DNA of 64,000 nt from Sphingomonas sp. IC081 (GTDB taxonomy: Bacteria > Pseudomonadota > Alphaproteobacteria > Sphingomonadales > Sphingomonadaceae), in assembly GCF_006874585.1 (NCBI RefSeq), contig NZ_CP029763.1, forward strand, positions 124,001 to 188,000, in the 5' to 3' direction. The notes under the pieces were generated by a model. That model was not told the DNA's origin and ran no database searches. It saw only the letters and a program-made list of their open reading frames with translations. The stretch's first letter is position 1. Each line of letters opens with the position of its first letter. Both the position numbers and the translations under genes were made by a program. Of the stretch, positions 26,460-34,557 are shown in pieces.

Positions 26460-26750
26460 TCAGCCTGCCATCAGCCGAAGGTAGGAGGGTGGTGTCGCCC
26501 GGAGACCCAGGAAGCCTGCCGGCAAATACCAGTAGGCCAGATGGATCAGCCAGGAGGCCGCGCGCCCGGACTTCGCCTTTCTCAACCCCCACCAGCCAGC
26601 AAACGCCAGAAATAGACCGATAAGGATATGCTGGGTCAGGACGCCCCACGCGAAGGGGAGAACCATCGCGAGGAACTCATCCAGCGTCCAGAGCCCAATC
26701 AACTCGGGATCATCCAGATGCGCCGGAATGACGTAAGTGTCGGCCGCCAT
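26460..26750 (-). CDS. traL: Type IV conjugative transfer protein TraL
   Basis: A 96-residue inner-membrane protein with the TraL/VirB3-like pattern: a short polar start (IPAHLDDPELIGLWTLDEFL), a hydrophobic pair (MVLPFAWGVLTQHILIGLFL...AFAGWWGLRKAK) and a C-terminal half-hydrophobic HLAYWYLPAGFLGL. It assists pilus assembly at the inner membrane together with TraC and TraE. Size and order match the F tra operon. The traE ATG follows directly after its stop (1-bp gap). Confidence 0.93.
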   Translation of the reverse strand: MAADTYVIPAHLDDPELIGLWTLDEFLAMVLPFAWGVLTQHILIGLFLAFAGWWGLRKAKSGRAASWLIHLAYWYLPAGFLGLRATPPSYLRLMAG

Positions 26751-26813
26751 ACACCACCCCCCTGTTGACCGGCGCGCCGCGGCTGGCGGCGACCGGCAAC
26801 GGCTGTCGGTTGA

Positions 26814-27128
26814 TCAGATCGTCGCGGTGACCGTGGAGGTGACGATCGGAATACCGGTGCCGGCACCGACGCCCACACCGACCGGGATAGCCACCTGGCC
26901 GAGGCTGAAGCGCCCGGAAGCCAGGCCGACGATACCGCCAGCGAGCGAAAGCACGGTGATGATCTTGCCGCCCGAGCCTTCGAGGAAGTCCGTGAACTTG
27001 GTGAGCGCGGTGTTGAAGGTCGTGTCGGCACCTGCATAGGCGGCGCTGGCCCAGAGCAGCGTCATGAGCGCCAGCGCGAGAAGCAATACGACGAGCTCCC
27101 CACGGGCCTTTTTCTTGATTGCGGTCAT
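26814..27128 (-). CDS. traA: TraA-like propilin
   Basis: First gene of the leftward operon: 104 residues with a long basic-start signal (MTAIKKKARGELVV, then LLLALALMTLLWASAAYAGA, cleavage after AYA at ~32). The mature ~70 residues contain two hydrophobic helices, IITVLSLAGGIVGLASG and VAIPVGVGVGAGTGIPIVTS, around a short charged loop. This is the F-pilin layout. The sequence is divergent from F TraA but size, signal, position before traL and two-helix shape make it the pilin subunit gene. The S26 peptidase of the operon may process it. Confidence 0.85.
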   Translation of the reverse strand: MTAIKKKARGELVVLLLALALMTLLWASAAYAGADTTFNTALTKFTDFLEGSGGKIITVLSLAGGIVGLASGRFSLGQVAIPVGVGVGAGTGIPIVTSTVTATI

Positions 27129-27263
27129 ATCAGTCCCTTTCGAGGCAGTGGGAGAAGCCTCTTCGCCACTCCCTCGATGGAGAGTTGCGAGGATTGAGCG
27201 ACTGGGACAGCATTGGCTGCCGGGGACGTGAACTTTTTTCCGTATGTGCGATGAACCGTTAAT

Positions 27264-27350
27264 ACTGTCCCGATATGGCGGACAGTGGATGGGCGAAAGC
27301 GGGACAAGCAGGTGAGCGTTTCAGGACAACATGTCCGGGATTTAGGGACA
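27264..27350. promoter_or_regulatory. Phased TGTCC/GGACA operator array between traA and a divergent regulator
   Basis: GGACA occurs at 27280, 27302, 27324 and 27346, i.e. at exact 22-bp (two-turn) intervals. TGTCC at 27266 and 27332 pairs with the first and last copies to make two identical-geometry dyads, TGTCC-N9-GGACA (27266-27284, 27332-27350), leaving two single half-sites between. It lies upstream of both traA (leftward) and the gene at 27455 (rightward), so it is a strong candidate for the control site of transfer gene expression. The binding protein is not identified. Confidence 0.6.
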
Positions 27351-27454
27351 CGCGCGAATCGGATAATCTGCTTCGAAGCGAGTCGCTTTGTTGGGAAGGC
27401 CGATCATTGGGCCGACACCCCGATAGAAGTGTCCATTTCGGAGGGAAGCTGACG

Positions 27455-27877
27455 ATGCCGGGCCGTTCTCGCAGCTATGCGCTGGACATATCGGCGGAGC
27501 TTTTCAAGCTGACCACCGAGGGCATACGGCTGCACTCGAATGAGACGCATCGCTATCAGACGCTTGCGCAGCTCCTGATGCATCGCATCAACAAACTGAC
27601 GGTGGCCGAGAGCCTCGATCCCGCAGAATTACGCGAGTATCTTGATGCCCTACCAACACGGGGAAACATTCGCATCCATCTCAATATCTCTCGAACCAGC
27701 GCGGATTCGCTCGTTGAAATCAAGAAGCGTCTCTCCCGAGCAATCGGTGATACGTTGACTGTCAGTGACGCGATCGCGCTTTTGATTTGCGACTACCTGG
27801 TAAAGCAGAGTGCAACGCGCGTTCTTCCAAAAGTCGGCCTTGGCGACTCGGGCAGCTCTGTCACGCCCACAAAATGA
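27455..27877 (+). CDS. Candidate DNA-binding regulator of transfer (ribbon-helix-helix-like)
   Basis: ATG at 27455 is preceded by GGAGGGAAG and gives 140 residues. The N-terminus (MPGRSRSYALDISAELFKLT) is followed by a helical middle; residues ~70-115 read like a ribbon-helix-helix/MobC-like unit: a strand (GNIRIHLNISRTSADSL), then helix VEIKKRLSRAIGDTLTVSDA and a second helix IALLICDYLVKQ. It is divergent from traA with the phased GGACA array between them. A role as regulator or oriT accessory protein is inferred; the family is not firmly recognised. Confidence 0.6.
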   Translation: MPGRSRSYALDISAELFKLTTEGIRLHSNETHRYQTLAQLLMHRINKLTVAESLDPAELREYLDALPTRGNIRIHLNISRTSADSLVEIKKRLSRAIGDTLTVSDAIALLICDYLVKQSATRVLPKVGLGDSGSSVTPTK

Positions 27878-28013
27878 TTGCCCTTCGCCGAAAGTGAATC
27901 GCAACGCCGTCGACTATCGCGGGCGTCGTTGCCGGGAGGTCACTGCACCTTGCTAGAATCGGCAATTTATGATTTTGTTAGCAAGCTCTGACGGCGCGGC
28001 GAGGGGACCACGC

Positions 28014-28529
28014 ATGTCCTCAACGGACAATCCGGATCACACAGCGATCGACACGCAAGCGGCCGACGGCCGGAATGGGTATATTGAGCTCATTCTTCGC
28101 ATCATGCGTATTCATCGGGTCAGCTTGCGCACGCTTGAGCACCGAACAGGTATCGGGAAATCAAGGCTTGGGCTGCTTCTGCACAGCGATCCGGCTCGCC
28201 GCCCGCCCATAAGCTTCGACGAATTGAAAGCGCTACTAGCCGCACTCGACATTGACGTGTTTGAAGCTGTCATCGTTGTCGAGGCCTTCAATGATATCGA
28301 CGTGCTCGATGCGCCGCGCCATCGCGCGGTCATCGCCTTGTTGCGAGTGGTGTTTCGCTATCTACCGGTCGAGCTCGTTGCCGCGCTTGAAGAGTTTGAC
28401 CACATCGACGGCTCTGATGTTCGTCCGGAATGGGCCGCCGGGCTGCAACGTGCTGTGGTGAGGAGATTGGTAAGCGAAATCACACGGATTGCAGCCGAGC
28501 GGGCGATCGGGTGGGATCGCGAAATCTGA
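28014..28529 (+). CDS. Helix-turn-helix protein, unknown
   Basis: ATG at 28014 follows GAGGGG (8-nt spacer) and encodes 171 residues. After a polar N-terminus, an XRE-like DNA-binding region is seen at ~35-85 (ILRIMRIHRVSLRTLEHRTG, then IGKSRLGLLLHSDPARRPPI, FDELKALLAALDIDVFEAV). The C-terminal half has helices (RAVIALLRVVFRYLPVELVA) of unclear function. It is convergent with the lytic transglycosylase. Probable regulator of the transfer region or of an exclusion function. Confidence 0.6.
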   Translation: MSSTDNPDHTAIDTQAADGRNGYIELILRIMRIHRVSLRTLEHRTGIGKSRLGLLLHSDPARRPPISFDELKALLAALDIDVFEAVIVVEAFNDIDVLDAPRHRAVIALLRVVFRYLPVELVAALEEFDHIDGSDVRPEWAAGLQRAVVRRLVSEITRIAAERAIGWDREI

Positions 28530-28535
28530 CGAATA

Positions 28536-29438
28536 CTAGAAGATCTGTACCGAGGCCGCTCGCGCTGGCCTGGTAGGTATAGCTGAAAACGCCGGGGAGC
28601 CAGCGAACTCGCCATTCGGAAGAACCTGATGGTGGCCAGCCAGACGAGCCCACTTGCCCAGGACGTTGCGAACATAGTTTTTCGTCTCGGTGATCGGTGG
28701 GATTTGTCCGCCCTTTACGCGTCCTGGTCCCGCATTATAGGCAGCAAGTGCGAGGTGCACCTTGCCGAAACTGTCGAGTTGCGCGCGAAGATAACGCGCA
28801 CCGCCGTGCAGGTTCTGGACCGGATCGTAGCGGTCGACACCAAGATCCCCTGCTGTTCCTGGCATGAGTTGTGTAAGTCCATAAGCTTGCTTTGGCGAGA
28901 TTGCTCTCGGATTGTAGGCGCTTTCGGTCAGGACCAATGCATCGAATAGGCCAACTGGAATCCCAGCATCACATGCCGCCGCACTCATCGCGGTGTAAGC
29001 GGCGCGACGACGATCCTCGATGTCGTGTGCTAGGAAGCCCACTGGGCGGTATGGAACGGTTGTGCAGTCCGACGGGATATAGCGCCCCTCTGCCGGCCAC
29101 ACGGAAAGCAAGGGCGCCCTCATCCATGCGGGTACTGCGATATCGGAGAAAGGGGCGAGTGCATCGCGCTGGGTCATCTCGTCACCGTCCACGGCCAACG
29201 CGCCGAAGCTTGTCAGCATTGCATCACTGGTCCGCGCCCTCGTGAGATCGAGCAGGTGAAAACCACCTGCAGTCGCAGCCTTCTGTGAATTTTCTTCCTG
29301 TTCCTGCATTTCGGCTGGCGCGCTCGAACCCATGCGAATGATCTCGACGATACGCGTTGATGCGCCACTGGCGAGCGCCGGAGCGGGAAGCGCAAGCGCA
29401 AGAGCGGCTATGACCGCCGCGAAGTTATGTTGCATCAT
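28536..29438 (-). CDS. Lytic transglycosylase (SLT domain)
   Basis: A 300-residue exported protein: signal FAAVIAALALALPAPALASG, a ~130-residue N-terminal region without known motifs, and a C-terminal SLT domain. The SLT domain carries the catalytic Glu in FDALVLTESAYNPRAISPKQ, followed by YGLTQLMPGTAGDLGV, RYLRAQLDSFGKVHLALAAY and NAGPGRV. The enzyme cleaves peptidoglycan with anhydromuramyl formation. Next to a mating operon it most likely plays the VirB1/TrbN role, opening the wall for the channel. It is leftward, separate from traA by two rightward genes. Confidence 0.92.
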   Translation of the reverse strand: MMQHNFAAVIAALALALPAPALASGASTRIVEIIRMGSSAPAEMQEQEENSQKAATAGGFHLLDLTRARTSDAMLTSFGALAVDGDEMTQRDALAPFSDIAVPAWMRAPLLSVWPAEGRYIPSDCTTVPYRPVGFLAHDIEDRRRAAYTAMSAAACDAGIPVGLFDALVLTESAYNPRAISPKQAYGLTQLMPGTAGDLGVDRYDPVQNLHGGARYLRAQLDSFGKVHLALAAYNAGPGRVKGGQIPPITETKNYVRNVLGKWARLAGHHQVLPNGEFAGSPAFSAIPTRPARAASVQIF

Positions 29439-29537
29439 ATAAACAACCCTGTTTCGTCAGCGTGCCGAAGACAATGGTCGTACTCACCGTAAGGCTGTCA
29501 ACCCGAGGGCATCGCGGGCAATCTGGGCACCGGGTGG

Positions 29538-29765
29538 TTATCTGCCAACCGAGGCTTCGGCGATGAAGTAGAGCGCCTGGGTAGAACCAACCCAGGCTTC
29601 GACACGGATGAGAGGGTCAGGATCGGCGGCATCCTCAGGGAGATCCGCTTCCGCCCAATGGTCGTCGACATAGCGAACGAGCGCCTCCAGCGCAGCATCG
29701 TCGTTATCATGAAGCGAAAGATACTCGTGCTCCTGGCGCGAGATGAACAAGAGGATGTGACTCAT
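29538..29765 (-). CDS. Small hypothetical protein
   Basis: A 75-residue acidic frame from ATG at 29765 (MSHILLFISRQEHEYLSLHD), ending IAEASVGR. It shows an alternating strand/helix pattern (LEALVRYVDDHWAEADLPED) with no membrane segment or signal peptide. Not recognised. It is transcribed away from the 29.8-30.1 kb AT-richer gap. Confidence 0.5.
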   Translation of the reverse strand: MSHILLFISRQEHEYLSLHDNDDAALEALVRYVDDHWAEADLPEDAADPDPLIRVEAWVGSTQALYFIAEASVGR

Positions 29766-30125
29766 CTTCAAGCCATGCCATAAAGAACGTTGTCATCCGA
29801 GGTCTCGGAAGCCGCACTTGTCTTGGCTACATCGCCAATCATGGGTTCATCCAGTATTAGAGATTGTGGTCATCCGATCCGCTTCATAGATCGAGCAAAC
29901 TCACACATCAGAACTGGCGCAAATTTATCCACGCCACCTAATCATAGTTGGGAAGCTGAAACACTCGTCATCGGTCGCCATACAACTCCAAACCCTGTCG
30001 CCATCACACCGTTGGCCTGTGTGCAATGTAAGCGGCAAGCATTGTGCGCGGCCGCCTTCGTTCAGCGGCTCAAATTACTAAAACTCCTTTACAATATGCG
30101 CTGATTAGACAGCGTGGTTTCAACG
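29766..30125. other. Gene-poor, AT-richer gap
   Basis: About 360 bp of lower G+C than its surroundings. Only poorly coding frames are seen; the longest has an atypical composition and no ribosome-binding site. It probably holds the promoters of the flanking small genes and marks the junction between the transfer region and the metabolic genes. I see no repeat or RNA gene in it. Confidence 0.4.
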
Positions 30126-30386
30126 ATGATCCGCAAAGCTATGGCAAACTATGCCTCCCACGAGCTAGCTGCTTCGCCGCCGCCGCGTGATCATGACAAC
30201 CTTAGACAAATCGCGCTGCATATCCCCCGTGAGCATTTCGCATTTCTGGAAGAGGTGACGCATCCCAACAGAGGGATCAATCTCGGCATTGTATTGGAAG
30301 CCGTTGGGACTTACGTGAACGAGGTGACTCCATCGCCGCTGCAATTGTCACTGGCAGAACTGTGGGAATCAGGCGATGCATTGTAA
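30126..30386 (+). CDS. Small hypothetical protein
   Basis: An 86-residue frame from ATG at 30126 (a GTG at 30114 is in frame). It contains DNLRQIALHIPREHFAFLEE followed by GINLGIVLEAVGTYVNEVTP, a pattern of strand then two helices faintly like ribbon-helix-helix or plasmid-maintenance proteins. No good ribosome-binding site. Function not known. Confidence 0.4.
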   Translation: MIRKAMANYASHELAASPPPRDHDNLRQIALHIPREHFAFLEEVTHPNRGINLGIVLEAVGTYVNEVTPSPLQLSLAELWESGDAL

Positions 30387-30457
30387 TGTCATTCCTTTCC
30401 CAAGCGCGGCGCGGGCATGGGGCGGTAAAGCATCGGAAGTAGCGTCTCCCTCTTTGC

Positions 30458-31318
30458 TCAGGCAAAAAGCCGTGCGGCGTGCCAACGCAGATGGTCCCCC
30501 ATGAAGGTCGAGATGAAATAATAGCTGTGATCATAACCCTCGCGTAAGGAAAGCGTGAGATCGACACCTGCGGTGTCGCAGGCAGCGCGCAGCAATTCGG
30601 GACGCAATTCCTTTTCGAGAAACACGTCGGCCGTACCTTGGTCTACCAGGATAGCGGCAATGTGGGCGCCATCCTCGATCAGGGCGACGGTATCGTGCTT
30701 GCGCCAGGCCGCCCTGTCTGAGCCGAGATATTTGCTCAGCGCCTTCTGTCCCCACGGCACCTGCGAAGGCGCGACGATAGGAGCGAACGTGGAAACGGCC
30801 TTGAACCGGTCGGGATGGTTAAGCGCGATGGTGAGGGCGCCATGGCCGCCCATGCTGTGGCCCATGATCGACTGGCGATCCATGTCAGCAGGGAAATTCT
30901 CTGCGATTAGGACGGGCAACTCCTCCGTGATGTAGGACCACATGCGGTAGTGCTGGTTGAACGGTGCCTCTGTCGCGTCGACATAGAAGCCGGCGCCCAG
31001 CCCGAAATCATAAGCACCCTCTGCATCGTCCGGCACGGGGTTTCCGTTTCGATCGGGGCCGCGTGGAGATGTGTCGGGCGCGACGAAGATAAGGCCAAGT
31101 TCCGCGCAGACAGCGCGGAACTCTCCCTTTTCCGTCACGTTGGCGTGGGTGCAGGTCAGGCCGGAAAGATACCAAACGACGGGCAGCTTCGTGCCCTCCG
31201 CATGCGGAGGCACATAGACCGAAAAGGTCATGTCGGTGCCGGTCACAGTGGAGGCGTGCTTGTACACACCTTCCACGCCTCCGAAGGCCCGATTGGCGCT
31301 GACCTGCTCCACGCTCAT
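30458..31318 (-). CDS. fghA: S-formylglutathione hydrolase
   Basis: A 286-residue esterase-D-type alpha/beta hydrolase. The nucleophile elbow is GHSMGGHGALTIAL (~148-161), the acid lies in ILVDQGTADVFL and the catalytic His in REGYDHSYYFISTF. N-terminal LPVVWYLSGLTCTHANV matches the family closely. It hydrolyses S-formylglutathione to formate and glutathione, the second step after AdhC. It is the last gene of the leftward adhC-VOC-fghA operon, with 2-bp and 39-bp gaps. Full length and intact; sits in a catabolic region where formaldehyde could be released by demethylation. Confidence 0.96.
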   Translation of the reverse strand: MSVEQVSANRAFGGVEGVYKHASTVTGTDMTFSVYVPPHAEGTKLPVVWYLSGLTCTHANVTEKGEFRAVCAELGLIFVAPDTSPRGPDRNGNPVPDDAEGAYDFGLGAGFYVDATEAPFNQHYRMWSYITEELPVLIAENFPADMDRQSIMGHSMGGHGALTIALNHPDRFKAVSTFAPIVAPSQVPWGQKALSKYLGSDRAAWRKHDTVALIEDGAHIAAILVDQGTADVFLEKELRPELLRAACDTAGVDLTLSLREGYDHSYYFISTFMGDHLRWHAARLFA

Positions 31319-31320
31319 GC

Positions 31321-31722
31321 CTAGTTGCCGTCCGTAAAGGCGTAGGAGCAGATTTTATTGCCTGCCGGATCGCGCAGATAGGCGGCATAGGCGCCGGGGA
31401 GGTGATCGCGCGAACCGGGGGCACCTTCATCCGTCCCGCCGTTGGCGAGGCCGGCGGCGTGGAACGCAGCTACTTCCGCAGTCGAAGTGGCGGCGAAACC
31501 GACGGTAACGCCGTTTCCGGAAGCTGCTTCGCCATTGCCCGGCTTTGCGATGATGAACGCCGGCTTCTCCTTGCCGTAGAGAATCCAGCCATTACCGAAT
31601 GGCCCAAGATTCTTGACGCCCAACGCGCCGAGCGCCGCGTCGTAGAATTTGGCCGATGCCTCGACATCGTTCGCACCAATGAAAACATGCGAAAACACAC
31701 CGTCACCTGAAATCACTGCCAT
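31321..31722 (-). CDS. VOC-family (glyoxalase-like) protein
   Basis: A 133-residue single vicinal-oxygen-chelate protein. Paired beta-alpha-beta-beta-beta units are visible: VFSHVFIGANDVEASAKFYD at the start and AAYLRDPAGNKICSYAF at the end, where His and Glu-equivalent metal ligands would be expected (H in FSHVFI). Genes of this type regularly sit between adhC and fghA in proteobacteria. A role in glutathione-adduct or formaldehyde metabolism is likely, the precise reaction unknown. Confidence 0.88.
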   Translation of the reverse strand: MAVISGDGVFSHVFIGANDVEASAKFYDAALGALGVKNLGPFGNGWILYGKEKPAFIIAKPGNGEAASGNGVTVGFAATSTAEVAAFHAAGLANGGTDEGAPGSRDHLPGAYAAYLRDPAGNKICSYAFTDGN

Positions 31723-31761
31723 GAGTATTCTCCTTTGGTATAAAATGCTTCGGTATCAGTT

Positions 31762-32874
31762 TCAGAACACGACGACGGAGCGGATGCTCTCGCCGGCGTG
31801 CATCAGGTCGAACCCCTTGTTAATCTCCTCCAGCGTCAGGACATGCGTGATCATGGGATCGATCTCGATCTTGCCGTTCATGTACCAGTCGACAATCCTG
31901 GGTACGTCGGTACGGCCTTTGGCGCCGCCGAACGCCGAACCCTGCCAAACCCGGCCCGTCACAAGCTGGAAGGGACGCGTGCTGATTTCCTTGCCTGCCT
32001 CGGCTACGCCAATGACGGTGGAGACGCCCCAGCCTCGATGACAGGCCTCGAGCGCCTGACGCATCACCTCGGTGTTGCCGGTGCAATCGAAGGTATAGTC
32101 GGCGCCGCCGTCCGTTAGAGCCACGAGATCGGCCACAACCTCGGCCGTGGTTTTGCCCTTTGGATTGTAGAAATGGGTCATTCCGAAGCGAGTACCCCAT
32201 TCAGCCTTGCCGTCATTGAGATCGACACCGACAATCTTGTCCGAGCCCACCAACCGTGCTGCCTGGAGGACGTTCAGGCCAATGCCGCCCAGACCGAATA
32301 CGATCACGTTGCTGCCCGGCGTGACCTTTGCCGAGTTGATCACCGCACCAACGCCGGTGGTGACCCCGCATCCGATGTAGCAGCTCTTGTCGAACGGAGC
32401 GTCCTCGCGGATCTTCGCGACGGCGATCTCGGGCAGAACGGTGAAGTTCGAGAAGGTCGAGCAGCCCATATAATGAAAGATCGGCTTGCCATTGTACGAA
32501 AAGCGCGTCGTGCCGTCAGGCATCAGCCCCTTGCCCTGGGTCGCGCGGATCGCAGTGCAGAGATTGGTCTTGCCCGACAGGCAGCTTTTGCACTGGCGGC
32601 ATTCTGGCGTGTAGAGCGGGATCACATGGTCGCCGGGCTTCACGCTGGCGACGCCAACGCCCACCTCGCGCACGATACCAGCGCCCTCGTGGCCCAATAC
32701 GCTCGGGAAGATGCCCTCGCTGTCCAAGCCGTCGAGCGTATAGGCGTCGGTATGGCAGATGCCCGTCGCCATGATTTCGATGAGTACCTCGCCAGCCTTC
32801 GGTCCCTCGAGATCGAGTTCGACGATTTCGAGCGGCTTTTTTGCCTCGAACGCTACGGCGGCACGGGTCTTCAT
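31762..32874 (-). CDS. adhC: S-(hydroxymethyl)glutathione dehydrogenase / class III alcohol dehydrogenase
   Basis: ATG at 32874 follows GGGAGAG (6-nt spacer) and gives 370 residues, the usual length. Visible are the catalytic-zinc Cys in ATGICHTDAYTL, GHEGAGIVREVG, the structural-zinc Cys cluster PECRQCKSCLSGKTNLC, CGVTTGVGAVINSAKV and the nucleotide fold VIVFGLGGIGLNVLQAARLV. It oxidises S-hydroxymethylglutathione to S-formylglutathione with NAD+, the first step of formaldehyde removal; it may also reduce nitrosoglutathione. Divergent from the LysR gene. Complete and intact. Confidence 0.97.
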   Translation of the reverse strand: MKTRAAVAFEAKKPLEIVELDLEGPKAGEVLIEIMATGICHTDAYTLDGLDSEGIFPSVLGHEGAGIVREVGVGVASVKPGDHVIPLYTPECRQCKSCLSGKTNLCTAIRATQGKGLMPDGTTRFSYNGKPIFHYMGCSTFSNFTVLPEIAVAKIREDAPFDKSCYIGCGVTTGVGAVINSAKVTPGSNVIVFGLGGIGLNVLQAARLVGSDKIVGVDLNDGKAEWGTRFGMTHFYNPKGKTTAEVVADLVALTDGGADYTFDCTGNTEVMRQALEACHRGWGVSTVIGVAEAGKEISTRPFQLVTGRVWQGSAFGGAKGRTDVPRIVDWYMNGKIEIDPMITHVLTLEEINKGFDLMHAGESIRSVVVF

Positions 32875-32971
32875 TCCAAACTCTCCCGAAAAAGTCACTT
32901 TGTTATAATCGTTGTCGAAATGAGATAAATAGGCCATTCGGCAAATAACTGTTGCGCCAAAGGGATAATAG

Positions 32972-33856
32972 ATGTTTGCCTGGGCCGGTCTGGAGGAATT
33001 CGTCGCCATCGCCGACAGTGGGAGTTTCGTCGCGGCGGCGCGAGCTCTTGGCGTGTCGACATCTCATGTAAGCCGTGCAGTGAGCGGGCTGGAGCATCGC
33101 CTCTCGACGCAGTTGTTCGTGCGCACAACGCGCAAGGTCGCGTTAACAGAGGAGGGACGCGCGCTGGCCGATCAGCTTCGTCGTATTCTGCAAGAGCGCG
33201 ATGAAGCACTTGCGTCGTTGGGCGCTGGATCTGCAATTGCCGGCGAACTTCGGGTGACTTGCTCGACCGCGCTGGGCGAACGGTTCGTCGCACCCCTTGC
33301 TCGCCGCTTCGCGGTCGATCACCCGCAAATACGGTTGCGTCTGGAGCTATCGAACCGGATTGTCGACATCGTTGGCGAAGGCTTCGATATAGCCGTGCGC
33401 ACCGGCGGTGTCGCCGACACCCGTCTTGTTGCCCGGCGCATCGGTTCTCGACGGCTTATTATGTGCGCTTCGCCCGACTATTTGCAGCGTACGGGTGTTC
33501 CCTTGTCCATTGACGATCTCACGACGCATGAATGCCTGGTTGGCGCTCGTGATCGCTGGATCTTCGAGGTCGAGGGCGCAACCCGGATTTTCACTCCGCG
33601 CGGACGATGGAATTGCAATAGTGGGACTGCCCTGGCCGATGCCGCCCTCGATGGACTGGGTCTCTGTCAGATACCGCTCTTCTACGTTGCCGACCACCTA
33701 CGTGCGGGGCGTCTGGTGTCCGTTTTGGAGAGCCTGCAGGGGAGCGACGAGCCGATCTGGGCCCTGGCGTCACCACGCCGCGCATTCATGCCGCGAGTGC
33801 GGCGCTTCACGCATCTCTTGGAACGCGAATTGCCGCATCTAATCGCCTCGCATTAG
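32972..33856 (+). CDS. LysR-family transcriptional regulator
   Basis: A 294-residue LysR regulator with the N-terminal winged HTH (GSFVAAARALGVSTSHVSRA, then VSGLEHRLSTQLFVRTTRKV) and a periplasmic-binding-like effector domain (RLVARRIGSRRLIMCASPDY). AAGGGA precedes the ATG. It is divergent from adhC with a 97-bp region containing an AT-rich TATAAT, so it most likely controls the formaldehyde operon. The last ~45 residues recur as a decayed copy at ~37.9 kb. Confidence 0.94.
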   Translation: MFAWAGLEEFVAIADSGSFVAAARALGVSTSHVSRAVSGLEHRLSTQLFVRTTRKVALTEEGRALADQLRRILQERDEALASLGAGSAIAGELRVTCSTALGERFVAPLARRFAVDHPQIRLRLELSNRIVDIVGEGFDIAVRTGGVADTRLVARRIGSRRLIMCASPDYLQRTGVPLSIDDLTTHECLVGARDRWIFEVEGATRIFTPRGRWNCNSGTALADAALDGLGLCQIPLFYVADHLRAGRLVSVLESLQGSDEPIWALASPRRAFMPRVRRFTHLLERELPHLIASH

Positions 33857-34183
33857 ACTTGACGGCGCGCGCCGCCGCACAGCCGAACAGTAGCGCCGCC
33901 AGTGAAGGACCCCGCGGTTTCTGCAATTGCGGCGATTCGCGGTGCATCGCCGCGCCCAAAGGCCCGCATCAGGGCTTGGCCATTCAGATTGAGACTGATG
34001 ACGCTCATGCGAGCGGCACCGCATAGGTCCAAAACTCGCGTCCAGTCAATGCATCGACCCGATACGGCGTGACCAAGCTCCCGCTCGGCAAGTGCGGAAG
34101 AACCCCAAACACTCAAGGGATTAGCACCACCGAGCTTCGCAATTGCAGATCCTGAGCCTAGAACTCAAGTCCGAGCCTAGCAC
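33857..34183. other. Region without a confident gene, left flank of the IS element
   Basis: No convincing gene. On the minus strand a 36-codon frame ending ALTGREFWTYAVPLA stops at 34005 as TGA overlapping an ATG (ATGA) of a 51-residue frame (34008 down to 33853, MSVISLNLNGQALMRAFGRG). The stop/start overlap could mean remnants of two coupled genes cut by the IS, but neither is recognised. Treated as degenerate DNA next to the insertion. Confidence 0.3.
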
Positions 34184-34246
34184 TGATCTGCCCCCCGCTG
34201 AGTGGCCCAGAGACTATGATAGTCTGGACCACGAAAGGGACGATGA

Positions 34247-34525
34247 ATGCCGAGCAAGAAGCACAAGCCGGAAGAGATTATCGGCAAGTTGCGTGAAGTT
34301 GAGATCGTGCTGGCACAGGGAGCGAGCACGGCCGAAGCCTGCCGCCGGATCGCGGTCAGCGAGCAGACCTATTATCGCTGGCGCAAGGAATATGGCGGCC
34401 TGAAGACGGATCAGGCGCGACGGATGAAGGATCTGGAGAAGGAGAACCAGCGTCTTCGCCGGGCGATCTCGGACCTGACCCTGGACAAGCTGATCCTGCA
34501 GGAGGCTGCACGGGGAAACTTCTAA
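34247..34525 (+). CDS. IS3-family transposase OrfA
   Basis: A 92-residue OrfA with the helix-turn-helix (GASTAEACRRIAVSEQTYYR, following EEIIGKLREVEIVLAQ) and a leucine-zipper-like C-terminus (MKDLEKENQRLRRAISDLTL). It binds the terminal repeats and, when fused with OrfB by -1 frameshifting near its 3' end, forms the active transposase. Intact. Confidence 0.94.
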   Translation: MPSKKHKPEEIIGKLREVEIVLAQGASTAEACRRIAVSEQTYYRWRKEYGGLKTDQARRMKDLEKENQRLRRAISDLTLDKLILQEAARGNF

Positions 34526-34557
34526 GCCCCGCGCGGCGGCGACGCTGCATTGATCAT

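Noticed and set aside
27880..27940. Imperfect GCAACG/CGTTGC hairpin after the 27455 gene
   Set aside because: The stem is interrupted and there is no T-run, so I did not call a terminator.
29790..30104. 104-codon rightward frame in the AT-richer gap
   Set aside because: No ribosome-binding site, no motif, and irregular composition; not supported as a gene.
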